Shown: piece by piece, positions 42,644-49,874 of the stretch
How positions within the stretch are numbered: the stretch's first letter is position 1
Layout: each line of letters opens with the position of its first letter
NCBI RefSeq assembly: GCF_000346615.1
Contig: NZ_ANNU01000055.1
Span: 1 to 52,874 of the forward strand
From: Nafulsella turpanensis ZLM-10
Lineage (GTDB): Bacteria > Bacteroidota > Bacteroidia > Cytophagales > Cyclobacteriaceae
Length of the DNA: 52,874 nucleotides
Direction: 5' to 3'
The notes under the pieces: generated by a model
Databases searched by the model: none
Told to the model about the DNA's origin: nothing
Seen by the model: the letters and a program-made list of their open reading frames with translations, nothing else
Program-made: the position numbers and the translations under genes

Positions 42644-45600
42644 TTAGAAATTGGCTCGTAAGCCGACAGACCAGCTCCGGAGAGCGGGCATGTTCCGGTA
42701 ATCCGGGTCGGGCACCGCGCTGGTGGCTTTCCAGAGTATCCCCAGGTGGCTGGCGTAGCCGTAGACCTGCAGCTCCCGGAAAGGCAGCCCCGGCCACACT
42801 TCCCGGCTAAGGGTATAGCTCAGGCGCACATCCTGCAGGCGGACATGATCGCCCCGCTCTACCAGCATTTCGGAATAGGTGTAAAAGTCATCGCGGTAGG
42901 AACTACCCTGCTCCGGAACAGAAGGCACCTGCGTAAAGGCTTCGTCCCCGGTTTGCTGCCAGCGAAAGGCATAATCGCCATGGCCACCCAGCCCGCGGTT
43001 GGTGCCGTAGCGGATAGATTCGCGGCGGAAGTAGTAGCCCAGGCGGTAGGTGATGTTGCAGGATAGCGAAAACCCTTCCCAGCTGAAGGTATTGCGCAGG
43101 GCACCGAAATGGGTCGGCTGAAGAGAGCCATGGTAAATCAGGCTGTCCGGCTCCATATTGCCGATAATAGACCCGTAATCTTCGCTGATTTCCCCGTCCA
43201 GAAAGCCCTGCGGATTGCCGGTGTCCCCATTCAGACCACCCCAGCGATAGCTGTAGAGGGCGCGGGGCGGAAAGCCTTCGCGCGGAAAAACGCCGTTCTG
43301 TAGCAGCAGGTAGGCAGGCACCTCTGCCCGGTAATCGGTTACCGTGGTGGTGGCATAGCTGTACAGCCAGTCCGTCTGCCAGTTGAAAGCACCCGCCACA
43401 TTCAGGCTGCTCAGCTGCAGGTCGAGCCCCTGCCCTTCCGTGGCGGCCACATTGCCGCGGAATTCAGCCAGGCCCGTTACCGGCGAAACCGGTGCATAGC
43501 CAATCAGGTCCCGGCCGTTCTTGCGGTAATACTCCAGGCTCCCGCTCAGGCGGTAGTTGCGGCTGGCAAAGTCCAGGCCCAGGTTGAGGATTTCCACCCG
43601 CTCCCACTGCAGGGCCGGGTTGGGCGGATTGGTAATGCCCGCATAGGGCAGACGGGTATCCCAGCTGTTGCCCATGAGGCGGGCGGTGGTAAAGGCCGAC
43701 ACACTTTTATCGATGTTCCCGTTGTAGCCGTAAGTGGCACGCAGCTTCAGGTAAGGCAGCGCCTTCCAGCGGTAAAAGCCTTCGCCATGCAGGTTCCAGC
43801 CCAGCCCTGCCGACCAGAGCGGCACACCCCGCTGGTTAGCCTCCACCCCAAATAGGTTCGACTGGTCCTTCCGGGCGCTGAGCGTAAGCAGGTAGCGGCG
43901 GTCATAAGCATAGGAAGCATTGGCGTAGTACGACAGGAAGCGGTCGTGCAGGATGTCCAGCTCCTGCCCGTTGGGTATGGCCAGCCGGCGACCGGGATAA
44001 TGGTATTGCGGAAAGAGCGTTGCGGCATCTACGGCAGCCTGCAGCGCCTTATCCTCCTGGTAGCCGTAGTAGCGGAAGCTGCTGCTCCGGCTTTCCACCC
44101 CTCTTGCCTCCCAGCCTGCCAGGGCATTCAGCTCATGCCGTTCCCGGAAGGTTTCGGAGAACTGCAGCTGTGCCCGCAGGTTGTGGCTGGCCGAAAGGAA
44201 CATGTACTCATCCAGCACCCCACCTACTGGTATCGGACGGCTGAGCGTACCATCGGCACCTACCTGCGTAAAGCGGTTTACCAGGTCGCGCGCAAAGTAG
44301 CTTTCTTCCGGGTAATGGTCCCTGCCTAGTTGTTGTCCGCTCCAGTATTGGTAGAAGAGGGAAGCCTCCAGGGAAGGCAGCAGCTGATAACTTGTCTCCA
44401 GGCGGGTACGGAAATCTGTTACGGCGGCTGTTTTATCCAGCAGCTCCATTTCCTGTAGCGGGCTGTAGCGCCAGTTCAGCAGGCCTGCCCTTTCCGCCTG
44501 CTCCACGAATTGGAGGCGGTAGTCTTTTATCAGCATCAGCGGCTGCCCGGCATCGTCGGCAAGGCGGCTGTAGGGGGGCAGGCCATCGTTGGTGGACTGC
44601 CGCAGGAAGAGCGGGTCCAGGCCTTTATTTTCCTCCCCGCGCTGTGCATAATAAATGTCCGCACCAAACCGCAGTTTGTTGCTGAAGAAGGTCCAGTTGT
44701 TTTTGGCATTGAGCGTTACACGGCTGTTCCCTTCCCCTACCAGCCTTTCCAGGTTTTTATCCCAGCCTGCAGATAGGTAATAGCGCTGGCGTTCATCTCC
44801 TCCGCTAAGGCTGGCGGAATACTGCTGCAGTACGCTGGGGCGGTAGAGGTAATCGGCAAAATCATGTCGCACATCCTGTTCCTGCAGGCGTTCGATTTCC
44901 CTCTGCAGCGCTTCGGCAGAAATGCGCCCCTCCCGCTGGTAAATAAGCAGCTCCACCAGGGGCGTGAGCGGCCGCTTATCGTAGGCCGTTTCAGCAAAGT
45001 TGTAGTAGCCTGTCTCAAAAAGGGTTCGCTCCGTAGCAATAAAATCCGCGGTCGACATGCGGGGGACATAAAAGGCATCCGGCTGCTGCCCGATGGTCAG
45101 GTTGCTGTTAAAGGACAGCCGCGGAGCCTGCTGAAAGCGCCCCCCTTTGGTGGTAATCACAATCACCCCGTTCCCTGCGCGGGCACCCCAGATGGAGGCG
45201 GCAGCCGCATCTTTCAGCACCGTAATGCTTTCCACATCGTTGGGATTGATGTTGGAGATGTCGCCTTCGTAGGGAAAGTTGTCGAGCACGATAAGGGGAT
45301 CTTCATTGGCAAAGAGCGTAGAGCGGCCGCGAATGGTAATGTCGGAACCATCCCCGTACGGCGAAAAAAGCACGCCCGAGGCCACTCCTTCCAGGCGGCT
45401 GAGAATATCAGGACCCACCGAGCGGTTAATCAGCTCCTCCTCTACCTGCACGAAGGAGCCTGTGGCCCTTTCCTTGGGCAGCTGCTGGTAGCCGGTAGAT
45501 ACCACCTCCACCTCCATGAGAGTGGCAATGTCCGGCATAAGGGCTACCTCCAGGTAATTTTCTTCCGGGAGCGGCAGGCTTTCCGTTACATAGCCCAGGA

Positions 45601-45841
45601 AAGAAATGCGGAGCGTATCGCCCATTTGGTAAGCCTCCGCCGGTACTTCGAGACTGAAAAGCCCTTCCGTATCCGTTACCGCCCCTGAGTGGCTTTGCAG
45701 CAGGTAGAGGTTTGCGCCCGGCAGGGGATTTCCCTGCTCGTCGGTAATTTTGCCCCGCAGGGTAGCTGGTCCCTGCTGCGCATAAGCAGGCAGAGAGCCC
45801 AGCAGCAGGCCAAGCAGGAGTAAAAGCATATAATTTTTCAT
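42644..45841 (-). CDS. susC: SusC/RagA-family TonB-dependent outer-membrane transporter
   Basis: A 1,065-residue protein. The signal peptide ends AYAQQ. A carboxypeptidase-D-like plug extension starts LRGKITDEQGNPLPGANLYL. The TonB-dependent plug has SRLEGVASGVLF and the SusC signature ITVLKDAAAASIWGARAGNG. A long beta-barrel ends in an aromatic-rich ARANF C-terminus. Energy-driven uptake (or occasionally display or export) of a large ligand together with SusD. No anti-sigma FecR or sigma FecI pair accompanies it. Its segment STGYQQLPKERATGSF is one I associate with SusC proteins sitting beside TlpA genes. Confidence 0.94.
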   Translation of the reverse strand: MKNYMLLLLLGLLLGSLPAYAQQGPATLRGKITDEQGNPLPGANLYLLQSHSGAVTDTEGLFSLEVPAEAYQMGDTLRISFLGYVTESLPLPEENYLEVALMPDIATLMEVEVVSTGYQQLPKERATGSFVQVEEELINRSVGPDILSRLEGVASGVLFSPYGDGSDITIRGRSTLFANEDPLIVLDNFPYEGDISNINPNDVESITVLKDAAAASIWGARAGNGVIVITTKGGRFQQAPRLSFNSNLTIGQQPDAFYVPRMSTADFIATERTLFETGYYNFAETAYDKRPLTPLVELLIYQREGRISAEALQREIERLQEQDVRHDFADYLYRPSVLQQYSASLSGGDERQRYYLSAGWDKNLERLVGEGNSRVTLNAKNNWTFFSNKLRFGADIYYAQRGEENKGLDPLFLRQSTNDGLPPYSRLADDAGQPLMLIKDYRLQFVEQAERAGLLNWRYSPLQEMELLDKTAAVTDFRTRLETSYQLLPSLEASLFYQYWSGQQLGRDHYPEESYFARDLVNRFTQVGADGTLSRPIPVGGVLDEYMFLSASHNLRAQLQFSETFRERHELNALAGWEARGVESRSSSFRYYGYQEDKALQAAVDAATLFPQYHYPGRRLAIPNGQELDILHDRFLSYYANASYAYDRRYLLTLSARKDQSNLFGVEANQRGVPLWSAGLGWNLHGEGFYRWKALPYLKLRATYGYNGNIDKSVSAFTTARLMGNSWDTRLPYAGITNPPNPALQWERVEILNLGLDFASRNYRLSGSLEYYRKNGRDLIGYAPVSPVTGLAEFRGNVAATEGQGLDLQLSSLNVAGAFNWQTDWLYSYATTTVTDYRAEVPAYLLLQNGVFPREGFPPRALYSYRWGGLNGDTGNPQGFLDGEISEDYGSIIGNMEPDSLIYHGSLQPTHFGALRNTFSWEGFSLSCNITYRLGYYFRRESIRYGTNRGLGGHGDYAFRWQQTGDEAFTQVPSVPEQGSSYRDDFYTYSEMLVERGDHVRLQDVRLSYTLSREVWPGLPFRELQVYGYASHLGILWKATSAVPDPDYRNMPALRSWSVGLRANF

Positions 45842-46502
45842 GATAGCAGATTTAAGGTGGTTGGATAAGCCTCCCTCCCCTCCTGCCTGTACCCAGGTGC
45901 CGGCGGGTTACAGGACAGGAAGAGCGGAAAGGCCGGGAGCAGCACTCCCTTTTAATAGCAGAGGGGTGTTGAAGCAGGCCGTGTACAGGACAAAGCCCAC
46001 CCCTTCACACCCTCATGAAGAGGGTCCTGGCATTTGTTAGCAGGCCCGGAAGGAGGCACGAGTTGCCCCCCTTTCCGGTGCCGCTACTAACAACAAAGAC
46101 ATAGCGGTACCGGTACGCATAAAAATGGTTTATGCGACAGGTATATAAGCATACAGGATAAGCATACAGAGAAAGGAAAGCCCCTGCCGCCGGCAAGCAC
46201 GGGCCCTCCCCGGGAAAAGGCGGAGCCCCCATTCCCTACCTGTACTGCCAGCAAAATAAGCTTAGCAGCCAGGACGCAGGAAGTGGCTCCACCCAAAGGT
46301 GAGCGGTTCAGGCCGGTGGCCGGTGACAATGCAGCCAGATATGATAGGCATGTTCCATTGCAAAAAGGGTTTAGCGCCTGCCGGTTCCTGTTGTTAGGAA
46401 CCAGCAAAACAGCGTTGTGTCTTTTTAAAAAAAAGAGTCTCCGAAGGGAAAGCAGGGCGGAAAGCATGCACCAAAAAAAGATGGCGTGGAACCCGGCTTA
46501 TC
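45842..46502. other. GC-rich intergenic region upstream of susC
   Basis: No credible gene. It contains a small perfect inverted repeat CGCATAAA / TTTATGCG (46116-46123 / 46129-46136) and a direct repeat AAGCATACAG twice near 46145-46170. The susC promoter should be here, but no TAnnTTTG box was seen in the right orientation. Confidence 0.4.
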
Positions 46503-46612
46503 CGTCTTAGAGGTACTGGCATACCCGACCACGAATAAGTGGGCCCACGCCAATAGCGTGAGCACTACACTTACCGTCCCGTGGTCAATGAAAATGCCAG
46601 TTTTCTAAGACG
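46503..46612. ncRNA. ~110-nt rod-like inverted repeat (structured RNA or DNA element, class unknown)
   Basis: Five perfectly paired segments are nested in order: CGTCTTAGA/TCTAAGACG (46503-46511 / 46604-46612), ACTGGCAT/ATGCCAGT (46515-46522 / 46594-46601), GACCACG/CGTGGTC (46527-46533 / 46580-46586), TAAGTG/CACTTA (46536-46541 / 46568-46573), and CACGC/GCGTG (46546-46550 / 46556-46560) around the loop CAATA. That is 35 paired bases separated by small, mostly asymmetric internal loops, like a pre-formed RNA stem or a folded recombination site. No open frame covers it and the strand is undetermined. I do not recognise it as 6S, SRP RNA, tmRNA or a known riboswitch. Confidence 0.6.
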
Positions 46613-46623
46613 AGACTATCAGT

Positions 46624-46660
46624 GCGAATGCTTCAAATGCTTTTAATTTTGAAGTATCGC
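46624..46660. repeat. Second adjacent imperfect hairpin
   Basis: CTTCAAA (46631-46637) pairs with TTTGAAG (46648-46654), and the outer GCGA pairs with TCGC (46624-46627 / 46657-46660). It lies 12 bp beyond the rod-like element; the two could be one transcript or one folded DNA site. Confidence 0.6.
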
Positions 46661-46758
46661 AAATATAATTTACAAAATCAAAATCCTTCTACTCTTCCTT
46701 TAGTTATCAGATTAGAAAGTTTGATTAATTAGATCTAAGATATGGAAAAAATTTAAAT

Positions 46759-46807
46759 AGGACAAATATGTCCTAACATTTCTTCATGGACTGTAACAAA
46801 TTGTCCT
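46759..46807. promoter_or_regulatory. Candidate operator of the Xre regulator
   Basis: AGGACA-AATA-TGTCCT (46759-46774) is a perfect 6-bp dyad. An extra half site TGTCCT occurs at 46802-46807, abutting the GTG start at 46809. This is a typical arrangement for autoregulation by a small HTH repressor. Confidence 0.6.
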
Positions 46808-46808
46808 T

Positions 46809-47102
46809 GTGAAGAAGAAAAACTACAAGGACCAGGAATTCATTGATAAGGTGCGCAAGCGAATACTAGAGATTTGTGAAGAAAAGAATATTGGTCAGGA
46901 AGTTTTAAGTGAAAGAACCGGATTTGATTTAAGGCAGGTAGGCAGGATTTTAAGGGGAGAAACAAATACCTCCATAAGTAATATCGCCCAAATCTCCAGG
47001 GCAATTGGAGTTCACCCAAAAGAGTTATTCAACTTTGAATTTTCTATCCCTAAAGAATTTATCCCCCCTATTGAAAAGGAGAACAAACAAGGAAGGAAGT
47101 AG
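46809..47102 (+). CDS. Xre/Cro-type HTH regulator
   Basis: A 97-residue protein starting at GTG (no in-frame upstream ATG). A helix-turn-helix lies at residues ~25-70: IGQEVLSERTGFDLRQVGRIL is the first pair of helices, and SISNIAQISRAIGVHPKELFNF is the classic end of the Xre domain. Basic termini flank it. A dyad operator lies just upstream. It may control the genes to its right or be a remnant regulator of a mobile element. No partner toxin follows directly. Confidence 0.85.
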   Translation: MKKKNYKDQEFIDKVRKRILEICEEKNIGQEVLSERTGFDLRQVGRILRGETNTSISNIAQISRAIGVHPKELFNFEFSIPKEFIPPIEKENKQGRK

Positions 47103-47387
47103 CATATCTTTAATAGGCAAGGTACGTTAAGAATAGCCAATCTTTACATACTATTAACTAATGTCTTCAGATACTTATATATTTGCAAATATTTCCGATT
47201 AGGTAACCTTAAAAGAAGCAAAGAGGTGGGAAAACAGGCGATTGTACAAACTAATTTTTTATCGTTTCTCTTATAAATCCCTCCTCAAAACCAGGCAAGT
47301 TTCAAAAGAAAAATGCGAATTCGTTGGTGAGGCAAATAAATAGTCAGCTCCTCAAATCTAAAGAAACTTAATATAACGTTGAAAATT
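47103..47387. other. AT-rich gene-free stretch
   Basis: Nothing recognisable; no open frame with protein-like composition. Confidence 0.4.
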
Positions 47388-47425
47388 GTTAACTGTAGTG
47401 GATTTACTGGTCCACCACAGTTAAC
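47388..47425 (+). terminator. Strong hairpin, possible terminator
   Basis: GTTAACTGTAGTGG (47388-47401) pairs with CCACCACAGTTAAC (47412-47425) with one mismatch and a 10-nt loop. A short CTTTTAAA tail follows on the plus strand. It may end the Xre transcript, or on the minus strand a transcript from the peptide-like region at 47500-47648. Confidence 0.5.
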
Positions 47426-47499
47426 CTTTTAAATTCCGCAAATCACGAACTCTTCTAAAAACGGAACTGCTCGTGTTTGTGTTTTAACTAATAACTATC

Positions 47500-47648
47500 T
47501 TAGTTTTTACAACCATTTTTACCACAGGTAATTCGCTCATTTGTATTGACCCAATGAGATCTAAGTTGATTTGTGTCTACTCCACATCCAGTTCTTCCTC
47601 TGCTTGTCCTTTATGGACCTCACCTGATGGCGTATGTTTTACGGGCAT
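47500..47648 (-). other. Possible frameshifted small peptide gene
   Basis: A short frame (ATG at 47648) encodes 23 residues beginning MPVKHTPSGEVHKGQAEEEL. Overlapping it in another frame, 36 residues are open from 47610 to the stop at 47500, with three cysteines and the end ERITCGKNGCKN. Joined by one frameshift, this would give a ~50-residue peptide with an acidic leader and a Cys-containing tail, bacteriocin-like in layout. It may equally be chance or a sequencing artefact. Weak call. Confidence 0.2.
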
Positions 47649-47798
47649 AACATTTATGATTTAAAGTTTAAACTTATTAAGCATAAAATATAAAAAACCT
47701 AATACAGAATAGCAAGAGCCAAAGCTCAAGAATTTAAGAAGAGAAAAAAGAGATTCAAAAGTGGTGGTGAATTCATCTACAATTTTAACAGGTCATAA

Positions 47799-47908
47799 TA
47801 TGGAAAGTATGAGGCCGGCAGCATTGACATGCGCATTGGCTCTTTACCAAGTGTAGTAAATTCCTTTGGAATTACTTTAGAAGAACTTTTTCGGGAGGAT
47901 TTAGAATA
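47799..47908 (+). pseudogene. C-terminal remnant of an Xre HTH gene
   Basis: The frame reads YGKYEAGSIDMRIGSLPSVV and then NSFGITLEELFRED before a stop. This is the recognition-helix end of an Xre domain. A stop codon (TAA) lies directly upstream in the same frame and the N-terminal half is missing, so it is a broken gene. Confidence 0.55.
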
Positions 47909-48319
47909 AGGAAGGAGGGAAATATACTGGTTCCTGGCTTCCTTAAACTTTAATCCTGATAAAATCAGCCGGATAGGAAATCCTGAAGATAATCTCTAAG
48001 CTCACCCTTACTAATTTTGAACCAGCTAAAGTACCTGACCCTCACCCAAAGGCGCTGGTTTACTTTAGTTTTTGAATTACCCTAATTTTATTCTTCCAAT
48101 GGAAAAAGAAAATTAACTAAAAGAATTAAAACCTTTTTCGTACAGCTCCCAGTCTGTTAAATTTCAGCTAACCTCCTTTTGCTCCAAATAATTTACCCCG
48201 CTACAAGTATCCTATATCTATTGTTTTTATATCTTTAGGAGATGCTTGTTAAAAAACAATCCGGCTGTTTAAATAATAAGTGAGCAAAATATTTTGAGAA
48301 ATTAAGCAATAAGTTAATT
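47909..48319. other. Gene-free stretch before the TAC operon
   Basis: AT-rich with a weak dyad AACCAGC/GCTGGTT near 48020-48063. It should include the promoter of the toxin-antitoxin-chaperone operon; no clear box identified. Confidence 0.35.
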
Positions 48320-48730
48320 TTGTCGAAACGAAAAGCCAATCTCATCCGTTTATCTAACGATGGTAAGAAAGAATTTTATGTAGATGCTGAAAATGCTCCG
48401 CAAATAATAGATTTTTTAAACAGTACCAGTGCGTATAAAAAGAAGTTTGCACTTGTAACGGATTTAATACTGAATGAAAACCGCCCTCCCAGAGATTTGT
48501 ATGACAAAGAAAACATCGAAAAAGGTTGTGAGCATGTAACGGCTATCAAGCTGGCAAAAGGGAAAAACAATCCCCGTATTTATTGCCAGCAATTTAGCCG
48601 GAAGGACAAAAAAGTATTTGTGATTATCGCCTGTGAGCTACTGGAAAAGAAAAAATCCCAGGGGCTCACCAATAAAGAAAAACAAATCATCCGTAAAGTA
48701 GCCAAATATGAGTACGAATTCGATGAATAA
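48320..48730 (+). CDS. HigB/RelE-like toxin of a toxin-antitoxin-chaperone operon
   Basis: A 136-residue basic protein whose C-terminal part has the strand pattern of RelE/HigB-type toxins in Bacteroidota: HVTAIKLAKGKNNPRIYC, then QQFSRKDKKVFVIIACELLEKK with the core SRKDKKVFVIIACELL. Finally NKEKQIIRKVAKYEYEF. Such toxins cleave mRNA at ribosomes. The frame starts at a TTG (48320) and no in-frame ATG is available near the N-terminus. It overlaps the antitoxin frame by 23 bp. Toxin-first order fits HigBA and TAC systems. Confidence 0.75.
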   Translation: MSKRKANLIRLSNDGKKEFYVDAENAPQIIDFLNSTSAYKKKFALVTDLILNENRPPRDLYDKENIEKGCEHVTAIKLAKGKNNPRIYCQQFSRKDKKVFVIIACELLEKKKSQGLTNKEKQIIRKVAKYEYEFDE

Positions 48731-49142
48731 GAACGATATACAAAAAGCATTTGCCGATTTAGTTAACCTGGAAAATAAAGAAGAGAAGCACGAGCATAAC
48801 ACGCAGATGCTAATCTTTAAGTTCCTGTCGGAGATTGATGAGGCCATGGAAAAGCAAAACATCAAGAAGAAAGAGCTGGCAAAGAAGGTAGGTACCTCCC
48901 CTTCTTATATTACCCAGCTGTTTATGGGAGACCGCAACCCAAACTTCAGCATTGTTCAGAAAATGGCAGAGGCCCTCGATATTGAGTTTTATGTAAGCAC
49001 CAAAGAAAAACAATTACGACAGTACTATTCTCCAAGGGCTGATAAGGATGGTTTGTGGGTATACCGCAGAAATGAAACGACCCATGAGCCGGAAGATTTC
49101 AACTATGAACTGGATGTGGATTCTAACGCCATGGCCGTATGA
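48708..49142 (+). CDS. HTH antitoxin with chaperone-dependence tail
   Basis: A 144-residue protein. A long helix at ~20-45 is followed by an Xre HTH (residues ~48-95: KKKELAKKVGTSPSYITQLF and NFSIVQKMAEALDIEF). A C-terminal extension of ~48 residues is rich in charged and aromatic residues (ADKDGLWVYRRNETTHEPED). In TAC systems the antitoxin C-terminus is the chaperone-addiction segment that keeps it unstable until SecB binds; this extension is a good candidate. An alternative start MNKND is at 48723. The stop overlaps the SecB-like start (ATGA). Confidence 0.82.
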   Translation: MSTNSMNKNDIQKAFADLVNLENKEEKHEHNTQMLIFKFLSEIDEAMEKQNIKKKELAKKVGTSPSYITQLFMGDRNPNFSIVQKMAEALDIEFYVSTKEKQLRQYYSPRADKDGLWVYRRNETTHEPEDFNYELDVDSNAMAV

Positions 49143-49588
49143 TAGCAACTACTTCTCCCTTAAAGCTTGTTAGCTTTTATCTGTATGAAAAGTACCTCCG
49201 CTTTATAGAACCGGAAAAAGAGGTGGAATACTGGAATGAAATCATGGACCAGTATCCCATTGAGATTGATTTTAATCATCAATCACTGGAGGACGACTTT
49301 TTCCAGGTCTGGGTGAACATAGAAGTGAATACCGGTGAAGAAAAGTTGCCCGGACTTCATTTAGCAGCCCAGGGCGTTGGCATCTTTCAGCTAAGCAATG
49401 CTGAACAGCTGCAGGAATCGGTGGCGGGTAACCTACGCGTTTTTTCATCCCTCAACATAGTAATTAACAGCTTGCGGGGCGAGTTAAGCAATGCAAGCTC
49501 TCAAAGTCCGACAGGAAGGTATTATTTACCCGCCATTGATATTGGCAGCCTGATAAAAAGCAAGCAGGCAACAGAACAAGCAGAATAA
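49139..49588 (+). CDS. SecB-like chaperone of a TAC system
   Basis: A 149-residue protein resembling SecB: DDFFQVWVNIEVNTGEEKLPG strand pairs (core FFQVWVNIEV), GVGIFQLSN, then NLRVFSSLNIVINSLRGELSN and GRYYLPAIDIGSLIKSK, which follow the SecB pattern of a conserved (Y)LPA(I)D end. It lies in tandem with and overlaps (4 bp) an HTH antitoxin preceded by a HigB-like toxin. It is therefore most likely the dedicated chaperone of the system and not the housekeeping SecB. A terminator follows. Confidence 0.8.
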   Translation: MIATTSPLKLVSFYLYEKYLRFIEPEKEVEYWNEIMDQYPIEIDFNHQSLEDDFFQVWVNIEVNTGEEKLPGLHLAAQGVGIFQLSNAEQLQESVAGNLRVFSSLNIVINSLRGELSNASSQSPTGRYYLPAIDIGSLIKSKQATEQAE

Positions 49589-49619
49589 GAGAAAGCTATC
49601 GGCAAACATTAATATGAAC

Positions 49620-49653
49620 CACCTGAAAACTTAATTGTCAGGTGATTTTTTTT
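49620..49653 (+). terminator. Rho-independent terminator of the TAC operon
   Basis: CACCTGA (49620-49626) pairs with TCAGGTG (49638-49644) around an 11-nt loop, followed by a run of eight T residues (49646-49653). Confidence 0.85.
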
Positions 49654-49874
49654 GCCCCTTGTTCTAATGTCCACTTCAGTGTTAGCAGTAGCATCGCGTA
49701 TCGGATTGATTCGCAGCATTGAAATTCTTTCCACTAATCCACTCACTGCCAATTAAATACAAACTACTCCCACTTTGGCTTCCAACAAAAGATAAAATTA
49801 TCAGAAAATTGCTTCCGGAACTCCCCTGAATTTCCTTATTTTCAGGAATAATATAGTGAAGAAAGGAAGAACAG
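49654..49874. other. Promoter region of hsdM
   Basis: About 220 bp with no gene. The start of hsdM is preceded by AGGAAGAACAG, containing a ribosome-binding-like GGAAG. No clear -7/-33 pair seen. Confidence 0.35.

Noticed and set aside
46087-46467. Minus-strand 126-residue ORF upstream of susC
   Set aside because: Composition is Leu/Ser/Cys/Gly-rich without domain or start signals and the region looks intergenic; likely a chance frame.
46503-46612. Integron attC site
   Set aside because: The outer ends do not show the GTTRRRY/RYYYAAC core sites, and no integron integrase is present.
49139-49588. Housekeeping SecB
   Set aside because: Its overlap with an antitoxin gene in a three-gene operon argues for a TAC chaperone; genome-wide context would be needed to exclude it fully.
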